A stretch of DNA of 64,000 nt from an uncultured Paracoccaceae bacterium (GCA_947498645.1 CANMKS010000001.1:1774032-1838031), one strand, 5' to 3'; positions 33,229-42,954 are shown, numbered from the stretch's first letter. A program made the numbers and translations. The notes: generated from the letters alone by a model not told the origin.

Positions 33229-33600
33229 ATGAAACACCCAGTCGACGTTCATGTTGGAAAACGCATTCGTCACCGCCGTTGGATGAACGGGACAACGCAG
33301 CAGCAACTTGCCGAGGCGGTTGGAATCAAGTTCCAGCAGATCCAGAAATATGAAACCGGTATGAACCGGGTCAGCGCCTCTCGTCTTTGGGATATCGCTA
33401 ACGTATTGAGCGTGGACGTTTCTTTCTTTTTCGAAGGTCTTGAAGCTGCGTCATCCGGCGACGCGACGACATCCGATCTGCCCGGTGACATTCTGACCGA
33501 CAAAGAAGCGTTGGAACTGTTGCGCTCTTACTATGCGATTCCAGAGAACCAGCGCCGTCGCCTGTTTGATCTGGCTCGTGTTCTCAGCGAAGCCGCTTAG
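33229..33600 (+). CDS. XRE-family regulator (PraR/PhrR-like)
   Basis: A 123-residue protein with an HTH_3 domain at the N-terminus (VGKRIRHRRWMNGTTQQQLAEAVG, continuing to QIQKYETGMNRVSASRLWDI, residues about 8-66). The short C-terminal part ends YYAIPENQRRRLFDLARVLSEA, as in the alphaproteobacterial PraR/PhrR group, which controls surface, quorum and stress genes in rhizobia. The start follows GAGG. Target genes are unknown. The next gene (hisN-like) is 72 bases downstream. Confidence 0.88.
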   Translation: MKHPVDVHVGKRIRHRRWMNGTTQQQLAEAVGIKFQQIQKYETGMNRVSASRLWDIANVLSVDVSFFFEGLEAASSGDATTSDLPGDILTDKEALELLRSYYAIPENQRRRLFDLARVLSEAA

Positions 33601-33672
33601 CTGAAGACTTGACCTTCTTGTTTGCGGCAGGCTACCGCAAAGGGCAACGCAAGTCGCAAGAAGGACCACCCC

Positions 33673-34482
33673 ATGCCCGTTGACCCTTCAACCCATGCGG
33701 AACTGATCCGCGTGGCGCATGCTGTGGCCGACGCCGCGCGCCCCATCACCTTGCGCCATTTTCGCAGCGCGGCGTTGATCTCTGAAAACAAATTGGTGGG
33801 CGGCTTTGATCCGGTCACGATTGCAGACCGCGATGCAGAGGCCGCAATGCGGGATATCCTGGCGCAAGAACGCCCGGACGATGCGATACTGGGCGAAGAG
33901 CACGGCCATAAGGCTGGCCCGTCGGGGCTTACCTGGGTACTTGACCCAATCGACGGCACACGCGGCTATATCAGCGGCACGCCCACGTGGGGGGTCCTGG
34001 TCGCGGTTTCGGATGACAGTGGGCCGCTTTTTGGGATTATCGACCAACCCTATATCGCCGAACGCTTTGTCGGTGGCCTTGGCCACTCCAAGGTCATCGG
34101 ACCCATGGGCAGTGCTGCGCTGAAATGCCGTGCGGCGCGGTCCTTGTCGCAGTCAACCGTCATGACGACCTTTCCCGAAGTTGGCACCAAAGAGGAAGGC
34201 CGCGCCTTTCATGCCGTCGCAGCAAAGGCCAATCTGACCCGCTATGGTATGGATTGCTATGGCTATGCATTGCTGGCGGCAGGCCAGATTGATCTTGTGA
34301 TCGAGGCGGGCCTGAACGCTTATGATATTCAGGCGCCTATCGCGGTGATCGAGGCAGCGGGCGGGATTGTGACGGATTGGACCGGCGGACCCGCCCATGC
34401 CGGTGGTCGGGCGATTGCGGCGGCAAATTCCGAGATCCATGCTGAGGCGCTGCACATCATAAATGAGACGATGAATGACTGA
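33673..34482 (+). CDS. hisN: Inositol-monophosphatase family, probable histidinol-phosphatase
   Basis: A 269-residue member of the Mg-dependent IMPase fold. Metal ligands lie in GEEHG and WVLDPIDGTRGYISG; the later segment is GLNAYDIQAPIAVIEAAGG, where the usual WD is YD. The GTRGYISG variant and this ending match the HisN-type histidinol-phosphatase branch used for histidine synthesis in alphaproteobacteria, but other sugar phosphates are possible. The ATG at 33673 follows AAGGA. Its end overlaps the next gene by 8 bases. Confidence 0.82.
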   Translation: MPVDPSTHAELIRVAHAVADAARPITLRHFRSAALISENKLVGGFDPVTIADRDAEAAMRDILAQERPDDAILGEEHGHKAGPSGLTWVLDPIDGTRGYISGTPTWGVLVAVSDDSGPLFGIIDQPYIAERFVGGLGHSKVIGPMGSAALKCRAARSLSQSTVMTTFPEVGTKEEGRAFHAVAAKANLTRYGMDCYGYALLAAGQIDLVIEAGLNAYDIQAPIAVIEAAGGIVTDWTGGPAHAGGRAIAAANSEIHAEALHIINETMND

Positions 34483-35818
34483 TACATTGATCAAGAATGC
34501 TGATGTCATCCTGACCATGGATGATGACCGCGCAGAGCTGCATGGCGCCGACGTTCTGATCCGTGACGGCGTCATAGCGGCCGTTGGTCATGGGCTGATG
34601 GCAGATGGGGCAGAGGTTTTCGACGCCGCAAGCAAGATCGTCACGCCCGGACTGGTCAACACCCACCACCATCTTTACCAGACCCTGACCCGCGCAGTGC
34701 CCGGCGCGCAGGATGCCTTGCTTTTTGGTTGGCTTCAGCGGCTTTATCCGATCTGGGCGCGCTTTGGACCAGAAGAGATGTTCGTCTCTGCGCAGGTGGG
34801 CCTTGCTGAACTGGCCCTGTCAGGGTGCACGATGACATCGGACCACCTTTACCTTTATCCCAACGGGGCGCGGCTGGATGACACAATCGCCGCTGCGTCC
34901 GAGGTTGGCTTGCGGTTTCATGCGACGCGCGGAGCGATGAGCATCGGCGAAAGCGATGGCGGCCTACCGCCCGACGCTTTGGTCGAGGATGAAGCCGCAA
35001 TTCTCAACGACAGCATCCGCGTCATTGATGCGTTCCACGACCCTAACCCCGGTGCGATGGTGCGCGTGGGCGTGGCCCCCTGTAGCCCGTTTTCGGTCAG
35101 CCGTGATCTGATGCGTGACGCCGCCCTGCTGGCACGTGACAAAGGTGTCATGATGCACACCCATCTGGCCGAAAATGACGAAGACATTGCCTATTCGCTG
35201 GAAAAATTCGGGTGCCGCCCCGGTCAATATGCCGAAGACCTGGGCTGGACCGGCGACGATGTCTGGCATGCACATTGTGTGAAACTTGATGGACAAGAGA
35301 TCGACCTGTTCGCCCGATCGCGCACCGGTGTCGCCCATTGCCCCTGCTCCAATTGCAGGCTGGGGTCGGGCATCGCCCCAATCCGCGCGATGCGTGACGC
35401 AGGCGTGCCTGTGGGGCTGGGCGTGGACGGGTCGGCCAGCAACGACATCGGCAATCTGGCGGGCGAGGCGCGCATGGCAATGCTGTTGCAGCGGGTACAG
35501 AACGGGGCCGATGCCATGTCGACCCGCGAGGCGCTTGAGATCGCCACACGTGGCGGGGCGCAGGTGTTGGGGCGCGACGACTGCGGGCAAATCGCTGTTG
35601 GAAAACGCGCGGATCTTGCGATCTGGGATGCGCAATGCGTCGACAACGCCGGGTCCTGGGATCCGGCAGCGCTTTTGTTGGCGGGGCCATCTCGTGTGTC
35701 GGCCCTTTATGTCGAAGGACACCAGATCGTGCGTGATGGGCAGATGCAGACACTTGATATGGGCAAGACAATCGCCCATCAGAACGCGCTTGCGCGGAAA
35801 TTGGCCGAGCGTGGCTAG
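34475..35818 (+). CDS. 8-oxoguanine deaminase (amidohydrolase)
   Basis: A 447-residue cytosolic amidohydrolase of the TrzA/AtzB-like group. Metal ligands: VNTHHHLYQT (H64-H66), MMHTHLAEN and VWHAHCVKLD, with GLGVDGSASND carrying the catalytic Asp. The overall sequence matches the 8-oxoguanine deaminases, which convert 8-oxoguanine to uric acid and also act on isocytosine. It overlaps hisN by 8 bases. A guanine deaminase gene lies 0.6 kb downstream in the opposite direction, so purine salvage or catabolism is a local theme. Confidence 0.85.
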   Translation: MTDTLIKNADVILTMDDDRAELHGADVLIRDGVIAAVGHGLMADGAEVFDAASKIVTPGLVNTHHHLYQTLTRAVPGAQDALLFGWLQRLYPIWARFGPEEMFVSAQVGLAELALSGCTMTSDHLYLYPNGARLDDTIAAASEVGLRFHATRGAMSIGESDGGLPPDALVEDEAAILNDSIRVIDAFHDPNPGAMVRVGVAPCSPFSVSRDLMRDAALLARDKGVMMHTHLAENDEDIAYSLEKFGCRPGQYAEDLGWTGDDVWHAHCVKLDGQEIDLFARSRTGVAHCPCSNCRLGSGIAPIRAMRDAGVPVGLGVDGSASNDIGNLAGEARMAMLLQRVQNGADAMSTREALEIATRGGAQVLGRDDCGQIAVGKRADLAIWDAQCVDNAGSWDPAALLLAGPSRVSALYVEGHQIVRDGQMQTLDMGKTIAHQNALARKLAERG

Positions 35819-35887
35819 CCTGCCAAACTTTCGCCTCTTTTCAACGACCAACTGGGTGCAATTGCCACCTTAGTCGATTGGCCCACC

Positions 35888-36367
35888 ATGAAGCTCATCT
35901 TTGCTGCGACAGCCCTCACCCTGTTTGCTGCATGCACTGCAACACCGCCTGCGCCGACGTCCTCGGCGCGGGCGGCATCTGCGGCGGTGCCATCATCGGC
36001 CTCATTTACGCAAATGCTGAACGGCTTTCGCGCCGCCCAAGGTCTGGGTCCGGTTCGATCAAATCCCGCATTGACCCGCGCTGCGCAAGCCCACGCAGAG
36101 GACATGCTTGCACGCAACTATTTCTCCCACCGTGCGCCCAACGGCCCCAACGGTGAAACCTTCGCTCAGCGCGCGGTATCGGCCGGATGCGCGATCCAGG
36201 CGGGCGCTGAAAACATCGCATTTGGTCAATCCTCACAGGCAGAGGTGTTTACGGGGTGGCAAAACTCAAGCGGACACCGACGCAATATGCTGGGCCCTGA
36301 TTACACATCCTTCGGATTGGGGCTGGCAGGTGACATCTGGGTGTTGAAGCTGTCTTCGGGCTGCTAA
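35888..36367 (+). CDS. CAP/SCP-domain lipoprotein
   Basis: A 159-residue protein with a lipoprotein signal (lipobox FAAC). After a Ala/Ser/Pro linker comes a CAP domain: LNGFRAAQGLGPVRSNPALTR split at its start, AHAEDMLARNYFSHRAPNG, AENIAFG and GWQNSSGHRRNML. The family is secreted; bacterial members may bind sterols or act on the envelope, and activity is unproven. The two central His and Glu of the CAP cavity are present (SHRAP, GAENI, SGHRRN). Confidence 0.85.
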   Translation: MKLIFAATALTLFAACTATPPAPTSSARAASAAVPSSASFTQMLNGFRAAQGLGPVRSNPALTRAAQAHAEDMLARNYFSHRAPNGPNGETFAQRAVSAGCAIQAGAENIAFGQSSQAEVFTGWQNSSGHRRNMLGPDYTSFGLGLAGDIWVLKLSSGC

Positions 36368-36435
36368 AGCAATTCGCTTTGCCAATCGCTGCTTTTCGCC
36401 TATGGCTCAGACGCAGCGTGGCGATGCATGATGTC

Positions 36436-37746
36436 TCAAGTTGAATTCAAAACGCCATAGGCCCGCCGCTCGCCCGCAATCCAAACATCCCTGATTGCCC
36501 GGTCATCCCCAATCATGATGGTGGGAAAGAGCGCGTCCCAAATTCCCTCGGCGCGCGCACTACGCTGCGCAATCGCATTGGTGGAATGCAAGTCCAGCAC
36601 AGTGATGTCGGCCATGGCTCCAGCCCCCAGATGGCCGATCTGCCCAGACATTTTCAGCGCCCCGGCAGAGCCTTCGGTGGCCAACCACATCAACTGGGCT
36701 GGATGCAAGGCAACCCCGCGCAATTGGCCAATTTCATAAGCTGCTGCCATCGTGCGCAGCATTGAAAAGGATGACCCGCCCCCGGTGTCAGTCGCCAAAC
36801 CGATGGACACCGCCGCATTCGCCAGACCCATGACATCAAACAGGCCGGACCCGATAAACGTGTTGGAGGTCGGGCAATGCACCACCGCAGCGCCGACCTC
36901 GGCCAGCCTGGCAATCTCGCGTGGGTCCAGGTGGATGGCATGGCCATAAAGACCACGTTCGTCCAGCAGGCCAAAGGCCTCATATGTGTCCAGATAATCG
37001 CGTGCATCGGGGAACAGCTCTTTCACCCATGCAATCTCGGGGTGCTGTTCGCTCAGATGCGTCTGCATCAGGCAGTCGGGATATTCCCCCCACAATGCAC
37101 CAAGCGCTGCCAGTTGATCCGGCGTTGATGTCGGCGAAAAACGGGGCGTTATCGCATATTGCGCGCGGCCCTGCCCATGCCATTTTTCCAGCAGGGCCTT
37201 GCTGTTGTCATAGGCTGTCTGGGCCGTATCCGTCAGGTTGTCCGGTGCATTGCGATCCATGCAGGTTTTGCCAGCAATGACGGCCATATTGCGTGCTGCT
37301 GCTGCCTCAAAGAAGGCATCAACGCTTTGCGGGTGGATCGTGCAAAAACTTGTCAGCGTCGTTGTGCCATGGGCCAGCGCCAGATCAAGCGTGCGACCGG
37401 CAACATTATCGGCATAGGTCTTGTCACCAAAGCGGGCCTCTTCAGGGAATGTATAGGTGTTGAGCCAATCAATCAGTTGTTTCCCCCAACTGGCAATCAT
37501 TCCGGTCTGCGGATAATGCATATGGGCATCGACAAAGCCCGCACTGATCAGCGCATCACCATAGTCTGTGACCTGCGCGTGTGGGTGTGCCGCGCGCAAA
37601 GCAGCGCCATGGCCCACTTCGATGATCCGCCCACCATCAATCAAGACGCCACCGGCGCTGTCAAACTGTGCCGCGTCTGCCCAATCCCCCGTCAGGGGAT
37701 TGCCGGAAAAGCCAAGGGTTTGGCCCAAGAGTAACTGCATTGTCAT
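36436..37746 (-). CDS. guaD: Guanine deaminase
   Basis: A 436-residue zinc amidohydrolase. Motifs: GFVDAHMHYPQTGMIAS (H75, H77), MQTHLSEQHPEI, YGHAIHLD and SIGLATDTGGGSS, all characteristic of guanine deaminase, which converts guanine to xanthine and ammonia. Start at 37746 (MTM) or the Met two codons later; neither has a strong ribosome site. It diverges from mgtE and converges with the CAP lipoprotein. Confidence 0.93.
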   Translation of the reverse strand: MTMQLLLGQTLGFSGNPLTGDWADAAQFDSAGGVLIDGGRIIEVGHGAALRAAHPHAQVTDYGDALISAGFVDAHMHYPQTGMIASWGKQLIDWLNTYTFPEEARFGDKTYADNVAGRTLDLALAHGTTTLTSFCTIHPQSVDAFFEAAAARNMAVIAGKTCMDRNAPDNLTDTAQTAYDNSKALLEKWHGQGRAQYAITPRFSPTSTPDQLAALGALWGEYPDCLMQTHLSEQHPEIAWVKELFPDARDYLDTYEAFGLLDERGLYGHAIHLDPREIARLAEVGAAVVHCPTSNTFIGSGLFDVMGLANAAVSIGLATDTGGGSSFSMLRTMAAAYEIGQLRGVALHPAQLMWLATEGSAGALKMSGQIGHLGAGAMADITVLDLHSTNAIAQRSARAEGIWDALFPTIMIGDDRAIRDVWIAGERRAYGVLNST

Positions 37747-37844
37747 ATCGCAAACCTATGCTGCCACCGGCGCGGGGTAAATCGCAGAAATCTGCGTTGT
37801 GCCGCCGGGGCAATGGACTATGTTGCAACGCAGCGGGGGGATAC

Positions 37845-39218
37845 ATGGCAGAGGCAGACAACAACATCGAAGACGAAGCATTCGGCGTCACCGACCGGTT
37901 GGTCAGCGATGTGATGGAGGCCGTTCAGGCGGCCGACCCGATTTCGATCCATGCGTTGCTCGACCCGCTGCACCCCGCTGATATTGCCCACCTTCTTGAG
38001 CAGATTGACGCCCGCGACCGGCGCGATCTGCTGACCATCTGGTCAGGTGGTGTCGATGGCGAGGTCCTGTCCGAGTTGGACGAAAACCTGCGCGAAGAGG
38101 TGATCGGACAGCTGGCGCCGTCCGAACTGGCCGACGCCGTGCGTGATCTGGAAAGCGACGATGTCGTTGACCTTGTCGAATATCTTGATGATGCCCAGCA
38201 AGAACAGGTGCTTGAGGCATTGGAGGCGGGCGACCGCGTCGTTGTCGAACAGGCGCTCACCTATCCCGAAGAATCCGCAGGCCGCCATATGCAGTCCGAA
38301 CTGGTGCGCGCACCAGAACACTGGACCGTGGGCGAGGCGATTGATTTTCTGCGCTCGGATGTTGTTCTGCCAGGTCAGTTTTATCACATCATTCTGGTTG
38401 ATCCCCGGCTCAAGGCCGTGGGCTATGTCACGCTGGGTCGGGTGCTCAGCCATCCACGCACAATGCCGCTCAAGGATCTGACAGAGGACACGTTCCGCAC
38501 TTTCCACGTCAATCAGGACGTTGAAGAAGTGGCGCAAGCGATCAACCACTATCACATGATTACCGCCCCGGTGGTGGATGATGATGACCGGGTTGTCGGT
38601 GTGATTACAATCGACGACGCCATGGCCTTTCTTGAAGAAGAAGCCGAGGAAGACATCCTGCGTCTGGCTGGCGTCGGCGAGGGCAGCCTGTCGGACCGCG
38701 TGATCGAAACAACGCGCCAGCGCTTTCCCTGGCTGGCGGTCAATCTTGTCACCGCCATTCTGGCCTCAATGGTTATTTCCCTCTTTGAGGAAACGATTGC
38801 GGGGCTGGTAGCACTTGCCGTGCTGATGCCGATTGTGGCCTCGATGGGCGGCAATGCCGGTACGCAATCTCTGACCGTGGCAGTCCGCGCGCTTGCCACG
38901 CGCGATTTGACCACTGCCAACGTCTGGCGTGTGATCCGGCGCGAGGTGCTTGTGGGCCTGATCAATGGTGCGGTCTTTGCTGTTGTGATGGGCATCGTGG
39001 GGGTTGTCTGGTTTGGGTCACCGATGCTGGGGCTGGTGATTGCCGTGGCGATGGTGATCAATCTGGTCATTGCAGGGCTGGCGGGCACTGTGATCCCTGT
39101 GGTTCTGGAAAAAATGGGGATTGACCCGGCGCTGGCTTCAGGCGCATTTGTGACAACCGTGACGGATGTCGTTGGTTTCTTTGCCTTTCTTGGCCTTGCC
39201 GCAGCGTGGTTACTTTAA
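37845..39218 (+). CDS. mgtE: Magnesium transporter MgtE
   Basis: A 457-residue protein with the full MgtE layout: N-domain of acidic helical repeats (about 20-135, with HPADIAHLLEQI), two CBS domains (about 140-265), a plug helix and five membrane helices with the pore motif MGGNAGTQSLTVAVRAL. It is a Mg2+-gated channel of the inner membrane. The ATG at 37845 after GGGGGGA is the start; upstream codons in frame lie antisense to guaD. Its stop overlaps the next gene by one base (TAATG). Confidence 0.95.
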   Translation: MAEADNNIEDEAFGVTDRLVSDVMEAVQAADPISIHALLDPLHPADIAHLLEQIDARDRRDLLTIWSGGVDGEVLSELDENLREEVIGQLAPSELADAVRDLESDDVVDLVEYLDDAQQEQVLEALEAGDRVVVEQALTYPEESAGRHMQSELVRAPEHWTVGEAIDFLRSDVVLPGQFYHIILVDPRLKAVGYVTLGRVLSHPRTMPLKDLTEDTFRTFHVNQDVEEVAQAINHYHMITAPVVDDDDRVVGVITIDDAMAFLEEEAEEDILRLAGVGEGSLSDRVIETTRQRFPWLAVNLVTAILASMVISLFEETIAGLVALAVLMPIVASMGGNAGTQSLTVAVRALATRDLTTANVWRVIRREVLVGLINGAVFAVVMGIVGVVWFGSPMLGLVIAVAMVINLVIAGLAGTVIPVVLEKMGIDPALASGAFVTTVTDVVGFFAFLGLAAAWLL

Positions 39219-39757
39219 TGGACAAATCAGCAGCACGCACCGCCGCCTTTGCGCGCCGCGAGATCGCCCATGATATGGGCAGTGCAACAGCGGGCTACCT
39301 CAGCGAGGTTCTCGCCGGTTACCGCGGTGTCCCGCTGGCGGGCTACATGGCGATGCGGACCGAGATTGACCCGACACCCGCCATGGAAGAAGCTGCGGCC
39401 CACGGCCCCGTTGGCGTGCCGGTGATCATCGGGGCAGGCCAGCCACTGCAATTCCGGCTGTGGGAGCCGGGATGCGCGCTCATCAAAGGTGAATTTGGCG
39501 CGATGATCCCCGAACGCGGTGATTGGATGACACCGCAGATTGTCGTCGTGCCGCTGGTGGCCTTTGACCGAAAAGGCGGGCGTTTGGGATATGGCGGTGG
39601 GTTCTATGACCGGACGCTGGAAAAGCTGCGAGCGGCGCAACCAACGATGGCGATCGGGTTTGCCTATGAAGCGCAGGAAGATGCGGCACTACCGTTGGAG
39701 CCCACCGATCAGCCGCTTGACTTGATCGTGACCGAAAACGGGATCATCACACCCTAG
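39218..39757 (+). CDS. 5-formyltetrahydrofolate cyclo-ligase
   Basis: A 179-residue FTHFS-fold enzyme (ygfA/MTHFS). Conserved segments: EIDPTPAMEEA, RLWEPGCALIKGEFG, VVPLVAFDRKGGRLGYGGGFYDRTLEKL and GFAYEAQ. It converts 5-formyl-THF to 5,10-methenyl-THF with ATP. The start is the ATG that shares a base with the mgtE stop. It is followed by a GC-rich hairpin element shared with the convergent yebC end. Confidence 0.92.
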   Translation: MDKSAARTAAFARREIAHDMGSATAGYLSEVLAGYRGVPLAGYMAMRTEIDPTPAMEEAAAHGPVGVPVIIGAGQPLQFRLWEPGCALIKGEFGAMIPERGDWMTPQIVVVPLVAFDRKGGRLGYGGGFYDRTLEKLRAAQPTMAIGFAYEAQEDAALPLEPTDQPLDLIVTENGIITP

Positions 39758-39766
39758 CTTCTTTTG

Positions 39767-39813
39767 TTCAAAAATATCTCGGGGGGCCGCAACGCGGCGG
39801 GGGCAGCGCCCCC
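39767..39813. repeat. GC-rich double-hairpin element after TTCAAAAATATCTC
   Basis: TTCAAAAATATCTC (39767-39780) is followed by GCCGC-AAC-GCGGC (39786-39798) and GGGGGC-AGC-GCCCCC (39799-39813), two tandem hairpins, in the convergent gap between the folate gene and yebC. Similar AT-then-GC hairpin units recur between genes in Rhodobacterales genomes in my recollection, so this may be a REP-like copy. No T run follows, so it is not a standard terminator. Confidence 0.5.
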
Positions 39814-39832
39814 TCTGCCCGTGCAAGCAGGC

Positions 39833-40582
39833 TCAGCTTTCCGCGAAGGCGTCCATGACGTCGTCGGAAGCTTCAAAATTGGCCGTGACCCGCTGAATGT
39901 CGTCGTCTTCTTCCAGCGTATCGAGCAGCTTCATCAGCTTGGTGAGCCCTTCCAGATCCACCTCGGTCGTCAAATTCGGCTTCCAGATCAGTTTGGTGGA
40001 TTCCGACTCGCCCAATTCCGCCTCAAGCGCATTGGCAACCTCGTTGAGGTCAGTATCCGCGCAATAGATGACATGATTTTCATCATCGCTCTGGACGTCT
40101 TCGGCCCCGGCTTCAATCGCTGCCATCATGACGGTGTCGGCATCCGCAACGGCAGCGGGGTAAACCACCTCGCCCTTGCGGTCGAACATGAAACCAACTG
40201 ATCCGGTTTCGCCCAAATTGCCGCCGTTCTTGGAAAAGGTCGAACGCACGGTCGATGCGGTCCGATTGCGGTTGTCGGTCATCGCTTCGACGATGACCGC
40301 TACTCCATTGGGGCCGTAGCCCTCATAGCGGATTTCGTCATAATTCTCGGCATCGCCGCCTTGCGATTTCTTGATCGCGCGGTCGATCACATCCTTGGGG
40401 ACTGAGCTGGATTTGGCTTCCTTGACCGCCAAACGCAGGCGCGGGTTCTTGTCGGGGTCCGGGTCGCCCATCTTGGCGGCAACGGTGATTTCCTTGGCCA
40501 GCTTTGAAAACAGCTTTGAGCGCAGTTTATCCTGCCGCCCTTTGCGGTGCTGAATATTCGCCCATTTGGAGTGGCCAGCCAT
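39833..40582 (-). CDS. YebC/PmpR-family regulator or translation factor
   Basis: A 249-residue protein starting [18 protein letters not shown], with the three-domain YebC/TACO1 fold; [18 protein letters not shown] and VGFMFDRKG are family segments. It is conserved in most bacteria; older work calls it a DNA-binding regulator and newer work links YebC to translation of proline stretches. Its function here is therefore open. Full length for the family. Confidence 0.95.
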   Translation of the reverse strand: MAGHSKWANIQHRKGRQDKLRSKLFSKLAKEITVAAKMGDPDPDKNPRLRLAVKEAKSSSVPKDVIDRAIKKSQGGDAENYDEIRYEGYGPNGVAVIVEAMTDNRNRTASTVRSTFSKNGGNLGETGSVGFMFDRKGEVVYPAAVADADTVMMAAIEAGAEDVQSDDENHVIYCADTDLNEVANALEAELGESESTKLIWKPNLTTEVDLEGLTKLMKLLDTLEEDDDIQRVTANFEASDDVMDAFAES

Positions 40583-40654
40583 CTCAAACCTCGTCTGTCG
40601 CGGTATAAATCCGGGTCTCTATAGGGCATCGGCCCGGTGCCCCGCAACCCCGTG

Positions 40655-42436
40655 TCACAGTGGCCAGATGTAAGGGATCACAAAGGAAACGATTGGCGCC
40701 AGCGACAGGTTCAACGGAATACCGAATTTCAGAAAATCGGTGAACTTGTACCCGCCCGGTCCGTAGACAAGCGTATTGGTCTGATAGCCGATTGGCGTGG
40801 CAAAGCTGGCACTGGCTGCAATCATCACCGCCACAACTAGGGGGCGCGGGTCCACACCCAAGGCCGCCGCCAGCCCGATGGCGATCGGTGTCATGACCAC
40901 GGCAACCGCATTGTTGGACACAAGTTCCGTTAGAATGCTGGACAGCAGATAGACCGACAGCACGATAAAGAAGGGCGGCAGCACCAGCATCACGGGCGAC
41001 AGCGTGTCGGCGATCATCCCCACTGCACCTGAGGATTGCAAAGCCGAACCAACCCCCAGCATCGCAAAGATCAGGGCCAATAGCCGCCCATCAACAAAGG
41101 AAAACGCTTCGTCCGCATCAATGCACCCGGTGACCAGTACCAGCGTCACGCCAATCATCGCGAGCATCAAGATCGGGGCCACGCCAAGGGCTGCAAGCAC
41201 AACAACACCCAGTAACACCCCCAAAGCTACCGGCGCGCGGTTGCGCCGGAACGCGCGCTGCGACAGGGCCGAGACATCGCCAAGGTTCATGTCTTCGGCA
41301 AGCCGTTGAATATCCTGCGGTGCCCCTTCCAGCAGCAAGGTATCCCCGACCCGTACGATCACATCATCAATCTGCTTGCTGATATTGGCGTCGCGCCTGT
41401 GCACGGCCAGCGGATAGACCGCATAGTGCCGGCGCAGGCGCAATGAGCCAAGTCGGCGGCTGACCATCTTGCAGTTTGGCGTGATCAACACTTCAACGGT
41501 TGTGGTCTCAACTGCAGAAAGCTGGTCCACGCGCCGCAGTTCCTTGTTTTCCTGTAGCGACAGCAGCTCTGTCATTTCGGTCCGCAGAACAACGCGGTCG
41601 CCCACCTGCAAGACGACATCCTTCAGATTGCGCCGCAAAGATATGTCGCCGCGCACCACATCAATCAGGCGTACCCCGTCGCGTTTGAACAGTTGCACGC
41701 CAGTCACCTCGCGTCCGATCAGGTTGCTATCAGGGGGGATCACCGCTTCGGAGAAGAATTTCTTTTTTGAGCGATCAGAAAGCATCGTCGCCATACTTTG
41801 TCGGTCAGGCAGTAGGCGGGGCGCCATGAAATAGAGGTAGGTAAAGGTCCAAAGGACAACGACAACCCCAATTGGAAAGATCTCAAGAATGCCAAAGGGG
41901 CGCATCCCGGATGCCCGCGCAACCCCGTCCACCAATAGGTTGGTGGACGTCCCCAACAAGGTCATTGTGCCGCCCACGATGGCGGCGTAACTGAGCGGGA
42001 TCAACAGCTTTGAGGCCGACGTGCCCAGCGACCGCGCCAGTTGCACAAAGACCGGGATCATGACGACAACCAAAGGCGTGTTGTTCATAATGGCACTGGC
42101 CACTGCCACAAACAGCAGCCCGCCACCTATGGCGCGCGCCGGGCTGACCTTGGCCTGCCGTTCGGCAATCTGTGTCATGGCATGCAGGGCGCCAGTGCGC
42201 ACCAGCGCCCCGACAATGATGAACATCGCCGCAATTGTCCAAGGGGCCGGGTTGGCCAAAGCTGCAACCGCGTCCTCATAGGGCAGCACCCCTGCGGCCA
42301 GCAGGACCGATACCCCCACCATGGCCACCACTTCTGTTGGAAAAACCTCGCGCAGGAACATCAGGAACATGGCGACCACAACCACCATGGTAAGCACAGC
42401 GCTTTGTGTTTGGGTCAGTTGGAATAAATCAGCCAT
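40655..42436 (-). CDS. SLC13/DASS permease with two TrkA-C domains
   Basis: A 593-residue membrane protein: about five helices, two cytosolic TrkA-C (RCK_C) domains at about 205-295 and 305-380, then about six more helices, the usual layout of this permease group. The transport motif with NNTPLVVVMIPVF and the late LTELVSNNAVAVVMTPI pair mark the two SNT-type halves of DASS transporters, which carry dicarboxylate, sulfate or similar anions with Na+. RCK_C domains suggest ligand gating. Substrate is not assignable. Confidence 0.9.
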   Translation of the reverse strand: MADLFQLTQTQSAVLTMVVVVAMFLMFLREVFPTEVVAMVGVSVLLAAGVLPYEDAVAALANPAPWTIAAMFIIVGALVRTGALHAMTQIAERQAKVSPARAIGGGLLFVAVASAIMNNTPLVVVMIPVFVQLARSLGTSASKLLIPLSYAAIVGGTMTLLGTSTNLLVDGVARASGMRPFGILEIFPIGVVVVLWTFTYLYFMAPRLLPDRQSMATMLSDRSKKKFFSEAVIPPDSNLIGREVTGVQLFKRDGVRLIDVVRGDISLRRNLKDVVLQVGDRVVLRTEMTELLSLQENKELRRVDQLSAVETTTVEVLITPNCKMVSRRLGSLRLRRHYAVYPLAVHRRDANISKQIDDVIVRVGDTLLLEGAPQDIQRLAEDMNLGDVSALSQRAFRRNRAPVALGVLLGVVVLAALGVAPILMLAMIGVTLVLVTGCIDADEAFSFVDGRLLALIFAMLGVGSALQSSGAVGMIADTLSPVMLVLPPFFIVLSVYLLSSILTELVSNNAVAVVMTPIAIGLAAALGVDPRPLVVAVMIAASASFATPIGYQTNTLVYGPGGYKFTDFLKFGIPLNLSLAPIVSFVIPYIWPL

Positions 42437-42627
42437 GAATTGTATCTTCGTGTTTGGTCAGCTGTCTGGCAAGCGATCGCTGGCCTGACGTGAAACAATG
42501 GTGTGTGCCCAGAGCCTTCGCGGATTTGGGATACACTCAAAGACTGAATGTTGACCCGGAATTCACGTTAACGCATAAATTGTCAGAAATAATTCCCAAA
42601 GCATGCTTCAGTCGCGGGCCGTCCGTC

Positions 42628-42954
42628 ATGAAAAAGATAGTTTTTGCCAGATATCTGTCCTTGGTTCTTTTGATCGTCCCAAACCGCGCGGCGGCGTTTA
42701 ATTTCGGTTTTGTGCGCGTGCCGGACTGGATGGACCCTATCTTTGTTTTCTTGCTCCTTGTGATGGTGCCGACTTGGGTGGCCGTCAAGCTTACAAAGCC
42801 GCACAACGTGCCGTTCAATGAGCTCTATCGCACCAAGATGGATCGGTTGCCAACCATCTACTTCCGCATGCTGCAATTGTTTGTTGGGATTTTGCTTGTG
42901 CTACTCTTTTTAGGCATGGGTTTGCGCAGGATGGCTGAAGCCGGTGCTGGCTAG
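42628..42954 (+). CDS. Small membrane protein of unknown function
   Basis: A 108-residue protein starting MKKIVFARYLSLVLLIVP, with an N-terminal signal or helix, a second helix (PIFVFLLLVMVPTWVAVKL), and a third (FVGILLVLLFLGMGL). The start is chosen at the Met before the basic/hydrophobic N-terminus; earlier residues in frame look random. I do not recognise a family. It converges with the YmdB-like gene with a 4-base overlap. Codon use looks like its neighbours. Confidence 0.6.
   Translation: MKKIVFARYLSLVLLIVPNRAAAFNFGFVRVPDWMDPIFVFLLLVMVPTWVAVKLTKPHNVPFNELYRTKMDRLPTIYFRMLQLFVGILLVLLFLGMGLRRMAEAGAG

Noticed and set aside
34964..35851. Long minus-strand frame of 295 residues over the 8-oxoguanine deaminase gene
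   Set aside because: It is antisense to a clear amidohydrolase with all metal motifs, and is itself motif-free.
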